The notes: generated from the letters alone by a model not told the origin. Shown: positions 46,326 through 60,761, counted from the stretch's first letter. The stretch is 64,000 nt of DNA from Xiphias gladius (GCF_016859285.1 NC_053408.1:5172213-5236212); one strand, 5' to 3'. Translations and numbers: made by a program.

Positions 46326-47629
46326 TATATATTTTATCGAATTGGAGTCTTGTACTAAATCTTCTTATCAAATCTGATTCCTTTTGAATACCCTATTAAG
46401 TCTATTTAGGTTGGGTTTTCAACTTTTAAGTAACAAAAAGGTGGAAAGACTGTGCAATATTTATGAACAAATACTTAGACTTGACATTTAAAAAACTACA
46501 GCTCCAAATCTGTCTGACAGATTATGCATTTGCTATTAAGCTAAATAACCACCTTTGTCAGGAGAGAGGAAAGGAAAGTTTGGATAGGGGATTTATCAGA
46601 ATCAAATCTTTTCAAAAGATATTTTTAGTAGTCCCAAAATGGACCCAGCTATCAGATGTCCACCTTCCTTTTTTAGACTGTGAGGTCTTGTTTTTTCAGT
46701 AAACAGAGCCCTAACAGGAGCGAGGAATCTATATGAGGAGATCAATACATTTAACAATTCTTGCTAAGATTACAGTCTACAAGATCAGAGCTCACCGGAT
46801 ATGAAATGTGAAACAGAGTCTGCAGTGTGCGCCGAAACATACAGATGTCCGAGTTCACAAACCTGACAGTCAGGTCACTGCAATCACAGTGGTGCATTCA
46901 TTACACATGCAGCAGTAAGTATAGACAGATTTCGATGACGTTCATTGGCATGCAGGGCAACCTTTCATCGGAACAAATAGTATAAAAGCTTTTTTTTTTT
47001 TTTTTTTTTTTAAATGGAGGCCACACTACAAAGATACAATACATAAGGTTTACTGGACCTGCCCAGCAAGACTGCAACGTCAGACAAACCTGCTTTGAGA
47101 CAAACTGAAAGAGCCTGCACTAAATCCTTCTTTGTCAGTACGCCGCCATAAACACACATCCACAGAGGTGAGAGTCTAAAAATATTCCCCACACCAGGTG
47201 AAATGTAGGCTCTAGGGAAAAAAGAAAAAAAAAAGAAAAAGAAAGCTGCGTTATACTTGCCCTCATCTGAGAGCAAGACCACTTCTGGCTCAAGGATGAT
47301 GTGGAGATAAAGAAGTAAAGAGACAGAATAAAAGTAAAAGAGAGGGTGTCTCAGTTTTCAGCAGGGAGCGTCTGCATGAGGGAACAAACAAATGAGTCTG
47401 GAGAGCCCCTCCTCCACTCTCCATCTCTCTGTGCCCAAACTTCTGAATCCCACTCTCTCGTTCTAAAACCCCCTCCCCATCTCCTTATTCTTCCCCCCTT
47501 TCTCTCTCTAGAAACTGGAACATAGAGGGAAAGTGTGACAACGCTATTTTAGTTTTGCAGACAACCTACCTTTTCACAGGCAGACACCTTGCAGGCCTGA
47601 CAGACACCACAGTGCCAAATGTTAATGTT

Positions 47630-47905
47630 CCCAACTATTGATTCACTGTCACTTAACTGTTTAGTCTATTAAATGTCTTAAAGTAGTGGCAAGTACACAA
47701 GTTGACATCTTCAAATAGCTCGATTTGTCCAACCAACAGTTCAAAACCCAAAGATATTCAATTACAAAAATCAATGAAAAACCAGAGAAAAGCAGCTAAT
47801 CTTCACCTCTGAAAAGCTGGAAACACAGAATATCTGGCATTTTTTCTTGGTAAATGACATAAAACAAGTAATCAAAACTTGGTGATTACTTTTGTGGATT
47901 GACAA
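47630..47905. repeat. GGCTGCAAC dispersed repeat, fragment
   Basis: Phrases CCAACAGTTCAAAACCCAAA, GATATTCAATTACA, CTGAAAAGCTGGAAACACAG and GACATAAAACAAGTAATC belong to the family. The first end is degraded. Confidence 0.6.
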
Positions 47906-48162
47906 GTTGATTTTGTTTTGGCATAAATGATGTACTTTTTGTAGCATTTTTGTGTTTTGTGTGTGAATTTTAATATCAGTCTCTTTCCTGGTTAAATGAA
48001 GGCTAAATAAATTGAAAAACGTTAACTTTTTGATTATGAAGTGCATGGTCTATTATGGGCTAAGTAGGCCCATTGGATAAATGGAAGTGTCAACCCGCAT
48101 AAAAAGAAATCGGTTAACTAAACAGGCATTTCTGGCACAGAAAGAGAGCAGAGGCCTCCTTA

Positions 48163-48228
<66 letters not shown>
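48163..48228. repeat. (CA)n microsatellite
   Basis: About 33 CA units. Confidence 0.95.
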
Positions 48229-48229
<1 letters not shown>

Positions 48230-48327
48230 GTCCTCGTCTTCTCATTGTTTTATTTTAATGAGCAGTATCAGGAGTGTGTTCAATGAAAGTGGACTTGTAG
48301 CTTACCTCTTTTAGACATAGATTATTT

Positions 48328-48672
48328 CTAGGGCTGCAACTAAGTCATTTTTATTTTCAAAGAATCTGCTGATTATTTTCTCTGGTAATCTATTAATTGT
48401 TGATTCCATGAAGTGTTAAAAAATAATGAAAAAATGGCATTCACAGTTTCCCAGAGGCCACAGTAACATCTTTAATTTGCTTACTTTGGTTGACTAACAG
48501 TCTAAAACCTTAAGAAATTCAATTTACTGTCATTTATGACAGAGAAAAACAGCCAACTGTCGCATTTGAGGAGCTGGAACCAGAGAATTATTAGTCAATT
48601 GACAAAATAGTTAATTTTGTCAATTGTCAGTTGATTTTCAGATAATCAACTGACTAATTATTACAATCTCTT
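48328..48672. repeat. GGCTGCAAC dispersed repeat, copy with palindromic end
   Basis: Starts AGGGCTGCAACTAAGTCAT. It ends in two nested inverted repeats: CAATTGACAAAAT facing ATTTTGTCAATTG, and GTCAGTTGATT facing AATCAACTGAC, within 48596-48655. Confidence 0.7.
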
Positions 48673-50268
48673 TTCACAACAATGTAATTTCTGTTTTTTT
48701 TTTTCATATTAACATGCACTAAACCTGCACAATATCATTTACTTTTGTCTTTATGATACAAATAATTCTTTCACAGCGACTGCACAAGTCAAACAGTGAA
48801 TGAAACAGAAACAGCTTTCACCCAACATCCCTGTCACCTTGACTGCCAAAGTAACAGAGTCAACTTCCCTTTTCTCCAACGTTCCTTCCCTCCGAGCTTC
48901 TTACCCCAGTTTGTTCCCTGCATTGCTGCCCTGCTGTCTGACCAGCTCCTCCTTATCATCCAGCCCCAGCTCCTTCAGCGTCTCAGGTTTAAGTCGGCTC
49001 CAGTACTCACTGTCTTCCTGTTCTCTTGGATCTGTTTCTGACCAACCCTCCTGAGGAAAACTTCTCTAACCCAAGAAAAAAAAAAAAAAAAAGCAAAAAG
49101 CAACTCATTCTCAAGCCAAATGCCGCCAGTGTGAATGGGAGCACAGTCCCCTCCCCTTCCTCTCCTCTCTCTTGTGCCCCCTCCTTTTCCCCCCTGCTCT
49201 CAGTCCTGCCTCTCTCTGAGGAGATACACCTCCTCTCTCACTCCAGGAGGAGTCCACTCCTCCTCTACCATTTCCTTGGTCCAAAGAAACTACACTCTGC
49301 AAAGTCCTCTACTGCCTTTGTCAGGCTGTAAAAAGGAGAGAAAGGAGAAAGAAACGGAAAGCCAGGGAAAAGGCAAGCTGTCAGCTGAAGGCCATTTTGC
49401 TCTCCCTGCCCATTTCAAGTAGAAAGAGTAAAAAGAAAGTGGACCTGCGACAGGATATCATCTCACTTTAAAAAAACTCTGGATTTGTAATAGATCACCT
49501 TTTTTTATTTGTCAAAATCAAGTCTTCATCCATGTTCATCAAAGACAAGAACTCAAGAACATGATCTGTCAATCTGATGTAATAACTCAGACACTAAAGC
49601 TAAAAAAAAAAAAGAGAATAAAAGTTAATAAGGAACAAATGATTAACTAAACGAGGCGTCACTCTGAATTAAAAGCGGTAAACCTATCAAAGCTAAGCAC
49701 TGATATTCCTTGAAACAGTAGAAGACAAGAGGATCCTAACATTTCAGGAGGTAGAGCTGGATTTGAGAGACACTGGACATACATAATAAAAAACGAGTGC
49801 ATACCCGCACTGCTATCTGCTGCAAATTGTCTGATAAAAAGAAAAGAAAATACCAAAGAAAACTTGATAAAAGAGTTGAGGATATAATGGGCATCATTAT
49901 AATGTAAATTAAGTTATTTTATAAAGTTTTTGGTCCTGGTTGATTTTTCCCCTGTGGCTGCTGGTGGCAACAGCAAGTGCATTTTAATAATTACAAGTCC
50001 CAGGGTTCAGTTAGACCACTGGGGGCGGCAAACATGCCTTAAGCAGCCTCTAGCCAAGAAGTGCAACAGAACAACAGCAACTTGTGTCTCTGTTCGCAGC
50101 TCAGCCAAACAAATCCTCGGCTAAAATGAATCATCAAATTGTGTTGAAACTTTTTACTTGAATGGTTTGGGTTTTTTTTTTTGTGGTATGTATTTGTTTT
50201 TTAATGTCATGTTATTTTCCTAGCACCATCGACCCATGAGAAAGGTCTTTTCATTCTGCTATATGTAT

Positions 50269-50272
<4 letters not shown>

Positions 50273-50301
<29 letters not shown>
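50273..50301. repeat. (AT)n microsatellite
   Basis: About 14 AT units. Confidence 0.9.
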
Positions 50302-50304
<3 letters not shown>

Positions 50305-51345
50305 CTAGAATGACAAAGAAGAAAGAAAGTCAACTATGTCGTCCAAAACAGAAATACTGAATTTACAATTGATGTTGTCTTCTGCGTTATTTAAAATGCA
50401 TGTGTGCCCCTGCTTTTGTGTCTCGAATCACGTCCGGTACACGTGTGCATCATTTCCTGTGAATACCTTGTACATAGAGTATGCGACTTGAAATGTGCGG
50501 GAAAAATACTCTTACATAGAGAGGTGATGCTATACAATTGGCGCCAGACATGAATAGTATCAAAAATGGGGTTTAACATAAAGAAAATCTTATCATTGCA
50601 TTATTTTATTTTTGGCCTTTGGGGGTCAGCACAACAAGCTGTAAACACAACATCGGCAAATGATCACCTTAAGACGTCACATCAAATGTCTTAGCAAAAA
50701 GTTGCTTATCTACACGTCCAGACGACACACGGTACCATCAGCTTTCATATGGAATCGTTCTGGCCACCTGATGAACACAAGTCCAATATTTACGCTCCTT
50801 TTAGCTCTGTCTTTGGAGGGTTTGTTTATAAGAAGACTTTCACTAAAAGCAGCTGCCTGCGGCTGCTGGAAATTGAGAGTGAAGCAGAATGGTAAAGTTG
50901 GCGGGCCAGAAATCCAAAAGGATGAGCTGAAAGATGGTAAAACACTTCCAAAGAGCTGAGGGAGACGGCAGATCTGAGTGATAGTCCTCTGTGGGTTCGT
51001 CGCCACATGGTAACACCCTCACATATTACATGTGGTTATTTGATCCATTGTTAATAGAAATACATTGATTAATGTAGCTTTAAGGTTTAAAAGCGCAGAA
51101 ACACTAATCTCCTGAGTAATCGGCCGGTCAGCTTCCAGAAGTTTATTCTCCTGTGACAGTAGCAGCATTTAGCCTTTGCCTTGACCTATAATCCACCTTC
51201 TGGCCAAAATGAATGAGAAAAAAAAAGAAAAAAAAAAAAAGAAAAAAAAGGACAAGATGGTGCAGTCGGAGCTCAGTTGCTCAGCTCCCAGATGAAGAGA
51301 TGGGTAAAGTGGGGTACGAGAAGTAGGCTATGCCCTGCTGCCGCC

Positions 51346-51348
<3 letters not shown>

Positions 51349-51416
<68 letters not shown>
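51349..51416. repeat. (CA)n microsatellite
   Basis: About 34 CA units. Confidence 0.95.
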
Positions 51417-51418
<2 letters not shown>

Positions 51419-51756
51419 TCTGTCCCTCTCCCTCTCTTTTTTCAACTCCCTCTCTCCCTGCTCCTATAACTGGGTCACACTGGTAGGCACCAAGTTTGTC
51501 CTTCAGGCAAGGCCGGGGAGGGAGTTCAAGATCATTCTTGGTCCCGTCTTGATTGGAGGTCTGGAGAACACTGAATGTGCCGCAAGTACTGTAAAGCCTG
51601 TCCTGCTGCAGCCAAAGCAACAGAGATGGCTCCCGGAGTCCTGGATTGGACAACAAACACCATCAATCAGCCATCCCGAGGCCACCAGTGCTGGGATTAG
51701 GAGGCAGGCTGCAAATCACCTCTTTGAATGCAACCATTAACACAACCTCTTTATAG

Positions 51757-51783
51757 GTGGGTGGGTGGGTGGGTGGTGGTGGG
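51757..51783. repeat. (GGGT)n short tandem repeat
   Basis: Five GGGT units followed by GGTGGTGGGG. Confidence 0.85.
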
Positions 51784-51849
51784 GCTAACATGAGTCAGCC
51801 CCTTTTGAGGGAGTAAATTAATAGGCCCAAGCAGCACAGTAAAATCAGG

Positions 51850-52425
51850 ATATGTGCAGGTCTTGAAAAGCATTGAATTTAGGGGGCTGAATTCAATGCT
51901 TTTCAAAAAAAACAAAACAAAAACAAAGGCCTTACATTTAATTTACAAAGGTCTTAATTTTTTTCTTGCCTGCCTTAGACTAACATTAGTTATAATTTTT
52001 TTATAAACTGAGGAGATATGTACAGCTACAAAGATCATCAGCTCACAATGGACAAGTCCAGATATTAGCTAAAACTGAAATTAACTTTAATTATTCAATA
52101 ATTTTTTTAAATTTGTTAATCCATCAATCGCTTTTCTCCTGCGTAATCGGGTCCAGTTCACATTAATTAGCTAGTTATATCATTAGGAATCATTTTTATA
52201 TACAGCTGGGAAGCACTGACAAAATTGTATATGTCAATAAATGTATGTATTTAATAATAATAAAAAAAAAAAAGTGTAAGCTTTACTTCCCTACGGTTTT
52301 TGTCCATAATTCTTTGATAAGTATGACTGTAAAAAATATATCAAATACCACTGGCATAGCATGTGGTTTTAAAAAAGGTCTTAAACACTCTTACATTTAA
52401 TTTGGTGAACCCAGCAGTAAACCTT
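51850..52425 (-). repeat. CTGCAG-ended dispersed repeat, reversed copy
   Basis: On the - strand it runs from GGGTTCACCAAATTAAATGT to TTCAATGCTTTTCAAGACC, in the same order as the copy at 28238-28826. A perfect 17-bp hairpin (51863-51906) sits at one end. Confidence 0.55.
51863..51906. repeat. Perfect 17-bp inverted repeat
   Basis: TTGAAAAGCATTGAATT at 51863-51879 and its exact reverse complement at 51890-51906, separated by 10 nt (TAGGGGGCTG). Confidence 0.9.
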
Positions 52426-55400
52426 GAAAATGCCGACTCTGTGGCTTCCTTCTGTCTGCAGGGAAATATGAGGGAAATTAAAGTAAAACACCAGTTAAAA
52501 CAAATACTTCCAATGTGGCTTTGCAGTAATGTTGGGTACATCTGTCTGGTGGTTTGTGGTTTATCCTCTTCAGTAATATAAAATTTATTATCCTACAGAG
52601 ATACACAAAACATTTAAGAGAGCCGTGTGTGGGCCAATTTCTGGTAAACTCTGGAAGTGGCTCCTTAGAGGCCACAGTTCTGGTTTATCTGTATCCATAG
52701 CGGATGCCAAGGAGGTCATCCATCATAGGCCGAGCTGCTGTCTCTCCACGGTCGGTCAGCCTGCTCCCTTCTATATTTTCATAACAACGGCTCACGTCTG
52801 GGACCAGGAACCGACAGAAAGCTAGGCCATCCGTCAGTGTCCGTGCTGCCTCTGTGTGGGGACGTCGCTCCCACTGGATGCTGCAGCTAAAACTGGCCTC
52901 GACCAGCCGGCCATTTGGACCACATACTTCCAAAATAATCCACCATGGCACAGAGCAATCTACGAACACCTTTTAAATAAAACTCAGCACTTGGCAGGGG
53001 ATGGTTCATTAGTTTTAGACACAAATGAAGAGAAGGGAGAAAGAGTGAGACCTCTGTAGATTGAAATAACTACTCCTAGTAAGTCCTGTCATAAATCCAC
53101 AAAAATGGGGCTGGCTGTTTTGAGTTGGCAGGCGTCCGGGCCTAGCCACACTCTGATTTACTGTATAGTGTGCCAAAGAGATTAGGGTTACGCCTCCAGC
53201 TCTGGAATTACAGCAAAACCCTATCCGTGATTAAGATCTGTTGCTAACTCCCACACAGCAGTAATGTGTTAACATCCACACACAGAGTGTTATGCTGCAG
53301 CCGCTTCTTTATATCAAAGTCTCAACCAGAAATGGTCATGTTTGGTCTCAACTAAAAGCAGCAACCTTGTGTGTTAAAATTCCTGCAGTACTCTGAGAAT
53401 GTTTGTATAAAACTAAAGCCTCAAGGTCAGAGAAAAAGATGGTAGGTCCCGTTTCACATATCAGGGAAAAGCCAAAAAGTTCAGAGTTCTCATTTGTTCA
53501 AATTGAAACCACATTTCCTTCTCAAGGCTCCACTAACCTGTCAATGACACCCTGTCTTCAGCTTCTGGAGGCCTTAGAAAAGCAGGGGGTACAGGCCGGT
53601 CGAGCATCCCAGGAAATCACACCGGTGAACAGATCTTCATTCTTTCCTCGTCTCTCTGATCTCCCAGACTGAGGGGATAAACACCAGAAATACTTGTTGT
53701 TGAATCAGCAGAGGAGACAGTGAGACTACTACCACTGTAGTGAGCTGGAAACCTGAAATGTGACAAGTGTGTTTATGGAAGTCAGCGAGAAAGAGGAAAA
53801 TCTGAGTCATGTTGGCAAAAAAGCTTCACATGGAAGAAGGTTGAGACATGGGATTTTCCATGTCAACAAGAATGAAACCCCAAACTAGCACCCACTTCGC
53901 AAAACAACTCTCTCATGGGTTAAGTAAAAAAGTTACTGTTGATTCTTTAGCGTTTGTAAAATCACCACAAAGTTCGTGGGGTTTCCCCAACAAGACAAAC
54001 TTAACACAAATACACTTTGTGAGTGAAAAATCTTGATAAAAACAGACAGATTTTGGATCAACTTCTACCTTGACGTCTAAAAAGACAAAAAGGTGAGAAG
54101 CCAACTGCCACCATCTGGAAAGAACAGAGTCTGCAATTCATTAAGCTGGTGTATTAGTGCTAAAGCAATATTTAAGTTTGATGTAGAAGAGCAAGAGAAG
54201 AAAAGACAATGAAAAGTGCCAGAGCTGATCAGACCAGACAGACATTTTTTCAGTCTGACTAAACACAGCCCTACTGCAGTTAGAACATTATTGCAAAATA
54301 TTACTTTTGATTATATTTGGCAGTAGGTTTTCCGGCAAACAATGTCACGTCCAGTATAATGAAGTACTGACACTTATGGAAGAAGAAATAATAACACTGA
54401 TGTTGGAAAAGTGTCCAAACAAAATCTTCCTTCCTTAAACCTCAATTCTGCAGATTTCTTCCTCTTTCCAAACCAGTTTTTCAGGGTGAAATTTGTCCCT
54501 TCTCATGTTAAAGTACAACTGAATTTCATATTTCAGGATCGGGAGTGTTTGCTAAATTTAACGTTACCAGCTGCCAGGCTTCACTTAAAGCTAAGCAAAC
54601 CTTCAGCTTCTCCATCTGTGCTGAACATACTGTTTTAGTGCGTTACAGACAGATGGAAGTGTTGAGGAGACTGTGGCTTCCCACATGTAATGTAGCTCAA
54701 TCCAGATGGCTTTAAGACTTGCCGCATGATATTACACTGTGACAGCGCCAAGCCAGAGAGTATACTTTGAGCCCTGTAAGGTATTAACTTAATAGCTGTT
54801 TGTTTTAAAGGCTGACAATCGACCTACAGATCAAAAACAGGTGTTTACTCAAGAGGGACGCTCCTCTCACCTGCTACTCGACATTGAAAGGGATAATCTT
54901 CATTACAGAAGACCGAGCAGCAGAGGGAAAGACACAGAGAGACGAGTATGAGCACTGGATGAAAAGAGAGGAGAGGGCGGCACTGTGATTATCATTTCAT
55001 TACATTATTCCTCTGCTGAACGGGCACCTTCAAAGACAGACGTCAATACCACTAAACCCTCACTGTGACCTGCTAAGTGACCCACAAATCAATCAACAAT
55101 CAATGAAGTGGAGGGGTAAAGATAAGGAGTTACTTGTTCATCTCCATCGGAAAATGAAGCCACTTTATTTGGGAGAAAGAGCCGACTTAAATGGATTTGT
55201 GCAATTTAACCCTTCTCAGAAAATTACTTTGAAGCAGACGTGCACTGCTTTCATGACAGTTCAAAGAAGATAATGCACACGTAAACACCTGCAGTGAATA
55301 GAGCCTCTTCTGACTGAAACAGTGATTAAATAGACAGGTAACAAAGTGTCATTATAAGTGTAAAGAAGGTTTTTTTTATTTCCACATTAAGGGCTTGTTT

Positions 55401-58067
55401 ACAGTATCCTGTAAATCTGCCTCCTCCTGCCCTCTCTCTGTGCTTCCTTCACTTTTTCCTCACAATTTTCAGATTTCATAAGACTTTGGTGTAGGCCAAA
55501 TAAATAGCGTTCATCCACCACGGTGGCAATCGCAAGAATTTTCTCTTATGAACTTCCAACAGTAAAGCAAATCAGTTAATGACTTGTGACAACAAATGTT
55601 AAGATCTGTGCATCTGTTTGAGTCCACCAAAAGGATTATGTTTGGACATCTACAGTATGTGGGTGTCCCAGAGGGTAGAGCACATTCAAAACAGTCTGTA
55701 TCTTCTAAAATCTGACAATGGTGATGAACAGATGAAAGAACACAGATTAATGTTTAATCTGTAGGAGGTCCAACAACCTCCCATCTGACCAAAAAAACAG
55801 GGAAAAGAAGGTCAGGTGACCTCAAAGTTCAGTATCCCATAGGGAAAAGGACGATTTAACCAGTTTTGACACAATAAGCAAACAGACATCATTAAAGTCT
55901 AGACTAGTAATACTTTCACAGCTATTTGACGTAATTAAAAAAGTGAGGGTTAGTTTAATTACCAAGTACAACAAATAATACATGGCCCATTAGAAGGATT
56001 CTTATAGTTTAAAGATTGTAGGCAATCTGAGGTTTCACAATACATAGAAAAATTGCAGAAACAACTAGTTACATCTTTCGAAATTGCTCTGCTTTTATGT
56101 CAAGTTGTTGACTGTCAAAAAACAAGTGACTTGTGGTAACTTGTGATGGGCATTCGTAATCCTTTCGAAAGACGTGTGCTGCTTACCTGTTTCCTGAGAT
56201 GTGGACTGTGTTCTCAACATAATCTGTAAGGTCTCGTTTTATGTATTCCATTTGCCTTTTTTACTTTTAAAAGGTTTTATGTTATGGCCTAAAGTAATAA
56301 TGGTCCTATTTTTTGGGTGCATCACTTATGCTTGTGTCTTTATTTATTAGTTGACTTAGTTGCATTTTTTTTTTTTTTTTTTTTTTTAAATAAATGTAGA
56401 GGCTTGATGGGCTCCTGATCTCCACTAATATCCTTTTAGAATGTGTGTCAGTTTGTGGCTTACTGTTACTACTGTTATACCTTTCATATGTTGTGCACCG
56501 TGAGTTGTTTGACTTGTGCATCTTTTCTTATTGTGCATGGACGACTTGAAGAGTTGCAGATTTAAAGCCTGATTACATTCATAAACATTTAACATTAGTG
56601 TGTGCAGTTGTGCAAGTTGAAGCACCATGACAAGCAGCAAGCTTACAAGTACACCGTGCAGTGGTCGGGAGGTTGCATGAAATAGGATGGGGTGCAGGAA
56701 ATAAATTTAGATAACTATTGGGAAGGGCAGTGTAATAGAGGAGAAGTAATGAGGATAAATGTGGTTCTGTATTTGCCAGGCTTTCAGGCACGCACACACA
56801 AAAGCATGTGAACACACACACATGCAGATTCACATACGCAGGGCCAGCAGACTATTAAGGAACAGGGAGGTGGCCCGCTCCTTCCCTGTCCAAACACTGC
56901 CACCCCACAGCACTTAGCTTTATTATTCTAATGTTCAGCCGTGTGCTGAAGGTTTCAGGCAAGTTAATAAACTAAATAAAAGACGGTGGGACCAACACAC
57001 TTTGAACAAAGGCCATGCAGAAAATAGGGAAGTGGTGTAACATAATGAGAGATCATTCAACCAGACATGTTGACATTATTGTACTCTGGATATGCGAGAC
57101 AATGCTAGAATGCACAGCAGACTAACTGCAAAAATGCAGTTTATTATCATTTGACAGCTGCTTGTTTATACACTGTTGTGGTCAAGAACGGTTTGTTAGA
57201 GAATATTAGAATTTTTGTGTTTAGAAATTCTGAAATCATACCGCTGTTTATTTAAAAAGGATAAAATGGGCAGAGAGTGGGAAGTGAATCCATTGGGAAA
57301 ACTGGCACGTCTGCCTTGTTTAGACAGCGAGAAGATGGCCCACATGGAAAGCATCACATTTCATCTTGAACAACCCAAAATCTCTGTATTTTCTCAGACA
57401 TCCTTATTTAGGATCATCCAGGCCAAACCTCAAACATCCTCTTACATTTTCGAAACCTACCGAGAAAACTCCTTCCATTTCCACTGTTCTGCTAGCAGTG
57501 AGGGATTGAGGATGAGGAGGAAGCAAGACGGACCAGGAGTGCAGCCGTAAGTGAAAAGGTGGTGTTTTTGAAGAGGTATTGAATGAAAAATTAGTTATAA
57601 AATTTTTTTAGACACATTAAAATGCTGAAGTGAAAAGCAATATTTTCAGGGATAAGTGGCTATTAGGGCTGGGCTGATATGTTTGAAATAATTATTACGG
57701 TATTAATAAAGACTTTTCTCAATTCGTTACATATCAAGTAAGACAACTGTATGCAAAATTACATAAAATAATCAAACTGATGTTCAAAGCAATAACCTGT
57801 GTTTCATTGTTAAGTATACATCTCTTCATATGTGTAAAACAAAAGCTTCAATACAGGATTTTGTTTTACATTTCTTTTGTTTTTAATTACAGGAGTATAT
57901 TATTGTTAATATAGTTATTGTTCAGTAAGTAGACTGCTGGGTTAAATCATGTATCTTATTTATAAGTGGCTATGTATTCAACTGATAACATAAAGTGGCA
58001 TCTGCCAACCAAAAATAAGATGAAAAATAGATCACCGCTAGGACAGCCTATGTTCTGTTGGCGTGGA

Positions 58068-58085
58068 GGGATGGATGGATGGATG
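58068..58085. repeat. (GGAT)n short tandem repeat
   Basis: Four and a half GGAT units (GGATGGATGGATGGATGA). Confidence 0.85.
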
Positions 58086-59055
58086 AACTCCATGTTGTTT
58101 AAATACTCCAAGTGAGCGTGGAGGACCAACGGCTCTCCACGCTCATTACTTCAGATCCACTTCCCCTCTGCCTGCGTAAGCCCTTATGCAACGCTGTGAT
58201 GCGGCTACTGCCCGACTGTGCATCCCACCACCCACGTAGCTTCTGATCCGCACCCTTGTTCTTCCCTACCACCTCTTCACCTCTCAGCCACTCAGCCTCC
58301 CACCACACAGTCAGCCTCTCCACTCAAAAACCTTCACTTCAGTGCTGTTTGGCAGAGACCAGTCTTTAGTACACACATCATTTCTTACTTGTGTCTCGTA
58401 TGTTTGAGACGTCACGTTTTTATTAGTATGAGTACGTGTGTTTAATAGAGTGCGTTCCCATGGCCTCTCGGCAGGAGAATAATCAGGCCAGAAATCACAC
58501 ACAGAGTGAGGACAAATGTGTTTAAAAATATCCAAAACCAACCAACCTCAGGGAGGGCACGGAGGGGTCGCCCCACTTACATAGGTCCAGCTACATACTG
58601 TACCTCTAACTCCAAGAAAACTAAACACGGACGAAAAAGGATGGACAGGATGGAGACACAGAATCGTTAAAGCAATATTTTACGAGACATCTTTTTACTT
58701 TTCTGGGCAGCCTAGGAAAAACTGACAAAACAAGATTGATATCCCAGCTCTAAACTTCATAGAGGAGAAAGGGTGAAATATTACTCTGGGTTATGAGTTT
58801 CAAAATGAAATGAAAAAGGCATGTTTGGTATTTGACCATTTATGAATAACTATGACCTAGTTGGGTGAGAGTGAACAAAAGGAGGAAATGAGGGCCAAAG
58901 TGGAGAGACTGAAACAGAGCACAGAAAAGTGGACAGATAGTATAATTCCAGTTTAATGCTACTTTTTTACAATAATTTTGGCCATTACTTCTATTGGTTA
59001 TGATAGATTTATAGTCCCCAAAGTAATGACTGAGATCTAGGAACCTGGCAACATT

Positions 59056-59330
59056 GCTAGAGCTGCCACGATTATTTGATTAATAGATTTGTCACAAGTC
59101 ATTTTTATAGTAAAATCCCAAACATTTTGATGGTTCCAGCTTCTCAAATGTGGGAATTCACTACTTTTCTTGGTTGTGCATTGTAGTAAATTGAATATTT
59201 TCAGGTTTTGGACTGTTGGTTGGACAGAATAAGACATTCAAAGAGGTCACCATGTGCTCAAGGATGTGCTGGTGGGCATTTTTCACTGTTCGTTTTAATC
59301 GAGTTATGAGAAAACAACCGGCAGCCCTAG
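59056..59330. repeat. GGCTGCAAC dispersed repeat, copy
   Basis: Starts AGAGCTGCCACGATTATTTG, contains GATGGTTCCAGCTTCTCAAA and TTTTGGACTGTTGGTTGGAC, and ends AACAACCGGCAGCCCTAG, the reverse complement of the usual first end. Confidence 0.7.
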
Positions 59331-60730
59331 ACATTGCTGCAACAAAGTCCCGCAGGGCAAGAAATATAAGTAGTCAGACGATCAGACAGGTGGTAAACAA
59401 GTCTACAGTTTGGCCATATTATGTATACCAAATTATTTCAAGTGAAACCTAAATTAAATTTCAGTAATAATCTCACATTGCACAGAAAAGGAGTGTGTGC
59501 AAAACTACCGCAAGTTACATGTGGAAATCACAAATAACGAATTGTTGTTTTCAGTTCAGCTCAAAGAACCAAAGTCGCCGAGTATGTAGTTTATCCACTC
59601 ACGTTCTGTGCAAAGCGAGTGCATCAACATTCAAATGCACTTCACAACACTGCGACGTCCAGCGCCGATTCTGACTGTTTTCGGTTGAGTAGTATTTTCA
59701 GCATGTCGCTGGTTCATCCTGCTACATTCAGTTAAATACAAGACTAGGCCTATGCAAGCACGGTTTATAAGGTTAAAAAGCTTGGCAGCCACCTATCTGC
59801 ACCAAAGATATAACTTCACGAGTATTTCTGTGGCTTTTGCAGTGTTCCAGTAAGCTCTTACCCAGGCAGAAACATTTTTATGTAACTCGGCTGAGCTGAC
59901 AACGGTGCTCTCAGTCACCACTGCTTTGATCAGTGACACTGATGATTCAGTATTGAAGAAGGAAGCCGGTCTGTAAGCTGTGATGGATATTTACAACAGA
60001 TGTTTTGGGTAATAATTTTACCATTTTTTGTTGTTTGTTTGGGACAGTTTTTAAACTGATATACAACTCCATCTCAAATTGCTGATCTGTTTGTCTGTTT
60101 TCAGTTTGTGAGGTTTCTCATGTTCTTAACCCACAGTCTGTGGCAAAGGCTGTGGGCTACACCACAGTCAGGGAGTGTGAGATGGATTACAGCGGGATAC
60201 CAGGCAGTTAACACAGCTGAAGAGTGAGTGAGTGGGAAATGTGAGGAAGAGTTTGTGAGAGAAACGAGGGATTGGAAGACAGGAAAAGGAAAAAAAAAGG
60301 AGGAGAGAAATAGGAGTCAGGGAGGCTCCAAGCCTGTACTGTACATCAGCACATATGGGCCTCCCTGCAGCAGCTGTGAATGTCATGATCACACTAACTA
60401 CCACTGCCAATCACAGCCAATCATGGGAACAGGGCATGTTGTTATTTGTGCCTTTTTTAGCACACAATCATCCACAAGTGACAACAGATACACACTATAT
60501 GTACATGCTGTGTAAAATATTATCCTAACACAACTTAATTTTGGTATAAACTCAGACTGTCTTAGTGTGTTACAGAGCTAGACCGATAAATCAGCCACTG
60601 TTAGCCTATTGCAAAACGTATCGGTATTTTTGTATATTGCATGACGGCCTGTAAGTACAAATGTGCCAAACTGCTGTAGGTATGAAGTAATTTAGAAATA
60701 ATGGCATCTTTACATGGTTTGTCGACCAGA

Positions 60731-60761
60731 GATGGTGGTGGTGGTGGTGGTGGGGGGGGCA
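60731..60761. repeat. (GGT)n short tandem repeat with poly-G
   Basis: Seven GGT units running into eight G residues. On the + strand this could fold as a G-quadruplex. Confidence 0.85.

Larger units (their letters stand above)
46326..51340. other. Non-coding stretch with repeats
   Basis: No supported coding exon. It contains poly-T at 46990-47011, two GGCTGCAAC copies, a (CA)n and an (AT)n microsatellite, a pyrimidine-rich stretch at 48850-49330 and poly-A runs. Open frames here are short and lack splice context or family motifs. Confidence 0.5.

Noticed and set aside
49026..49422. Ser/Pro-rich frames near 49.0-49.4 kb
   Set aside because: Pyrimidine-rich low-complexity sequence; no homology or splice structure that I can see.
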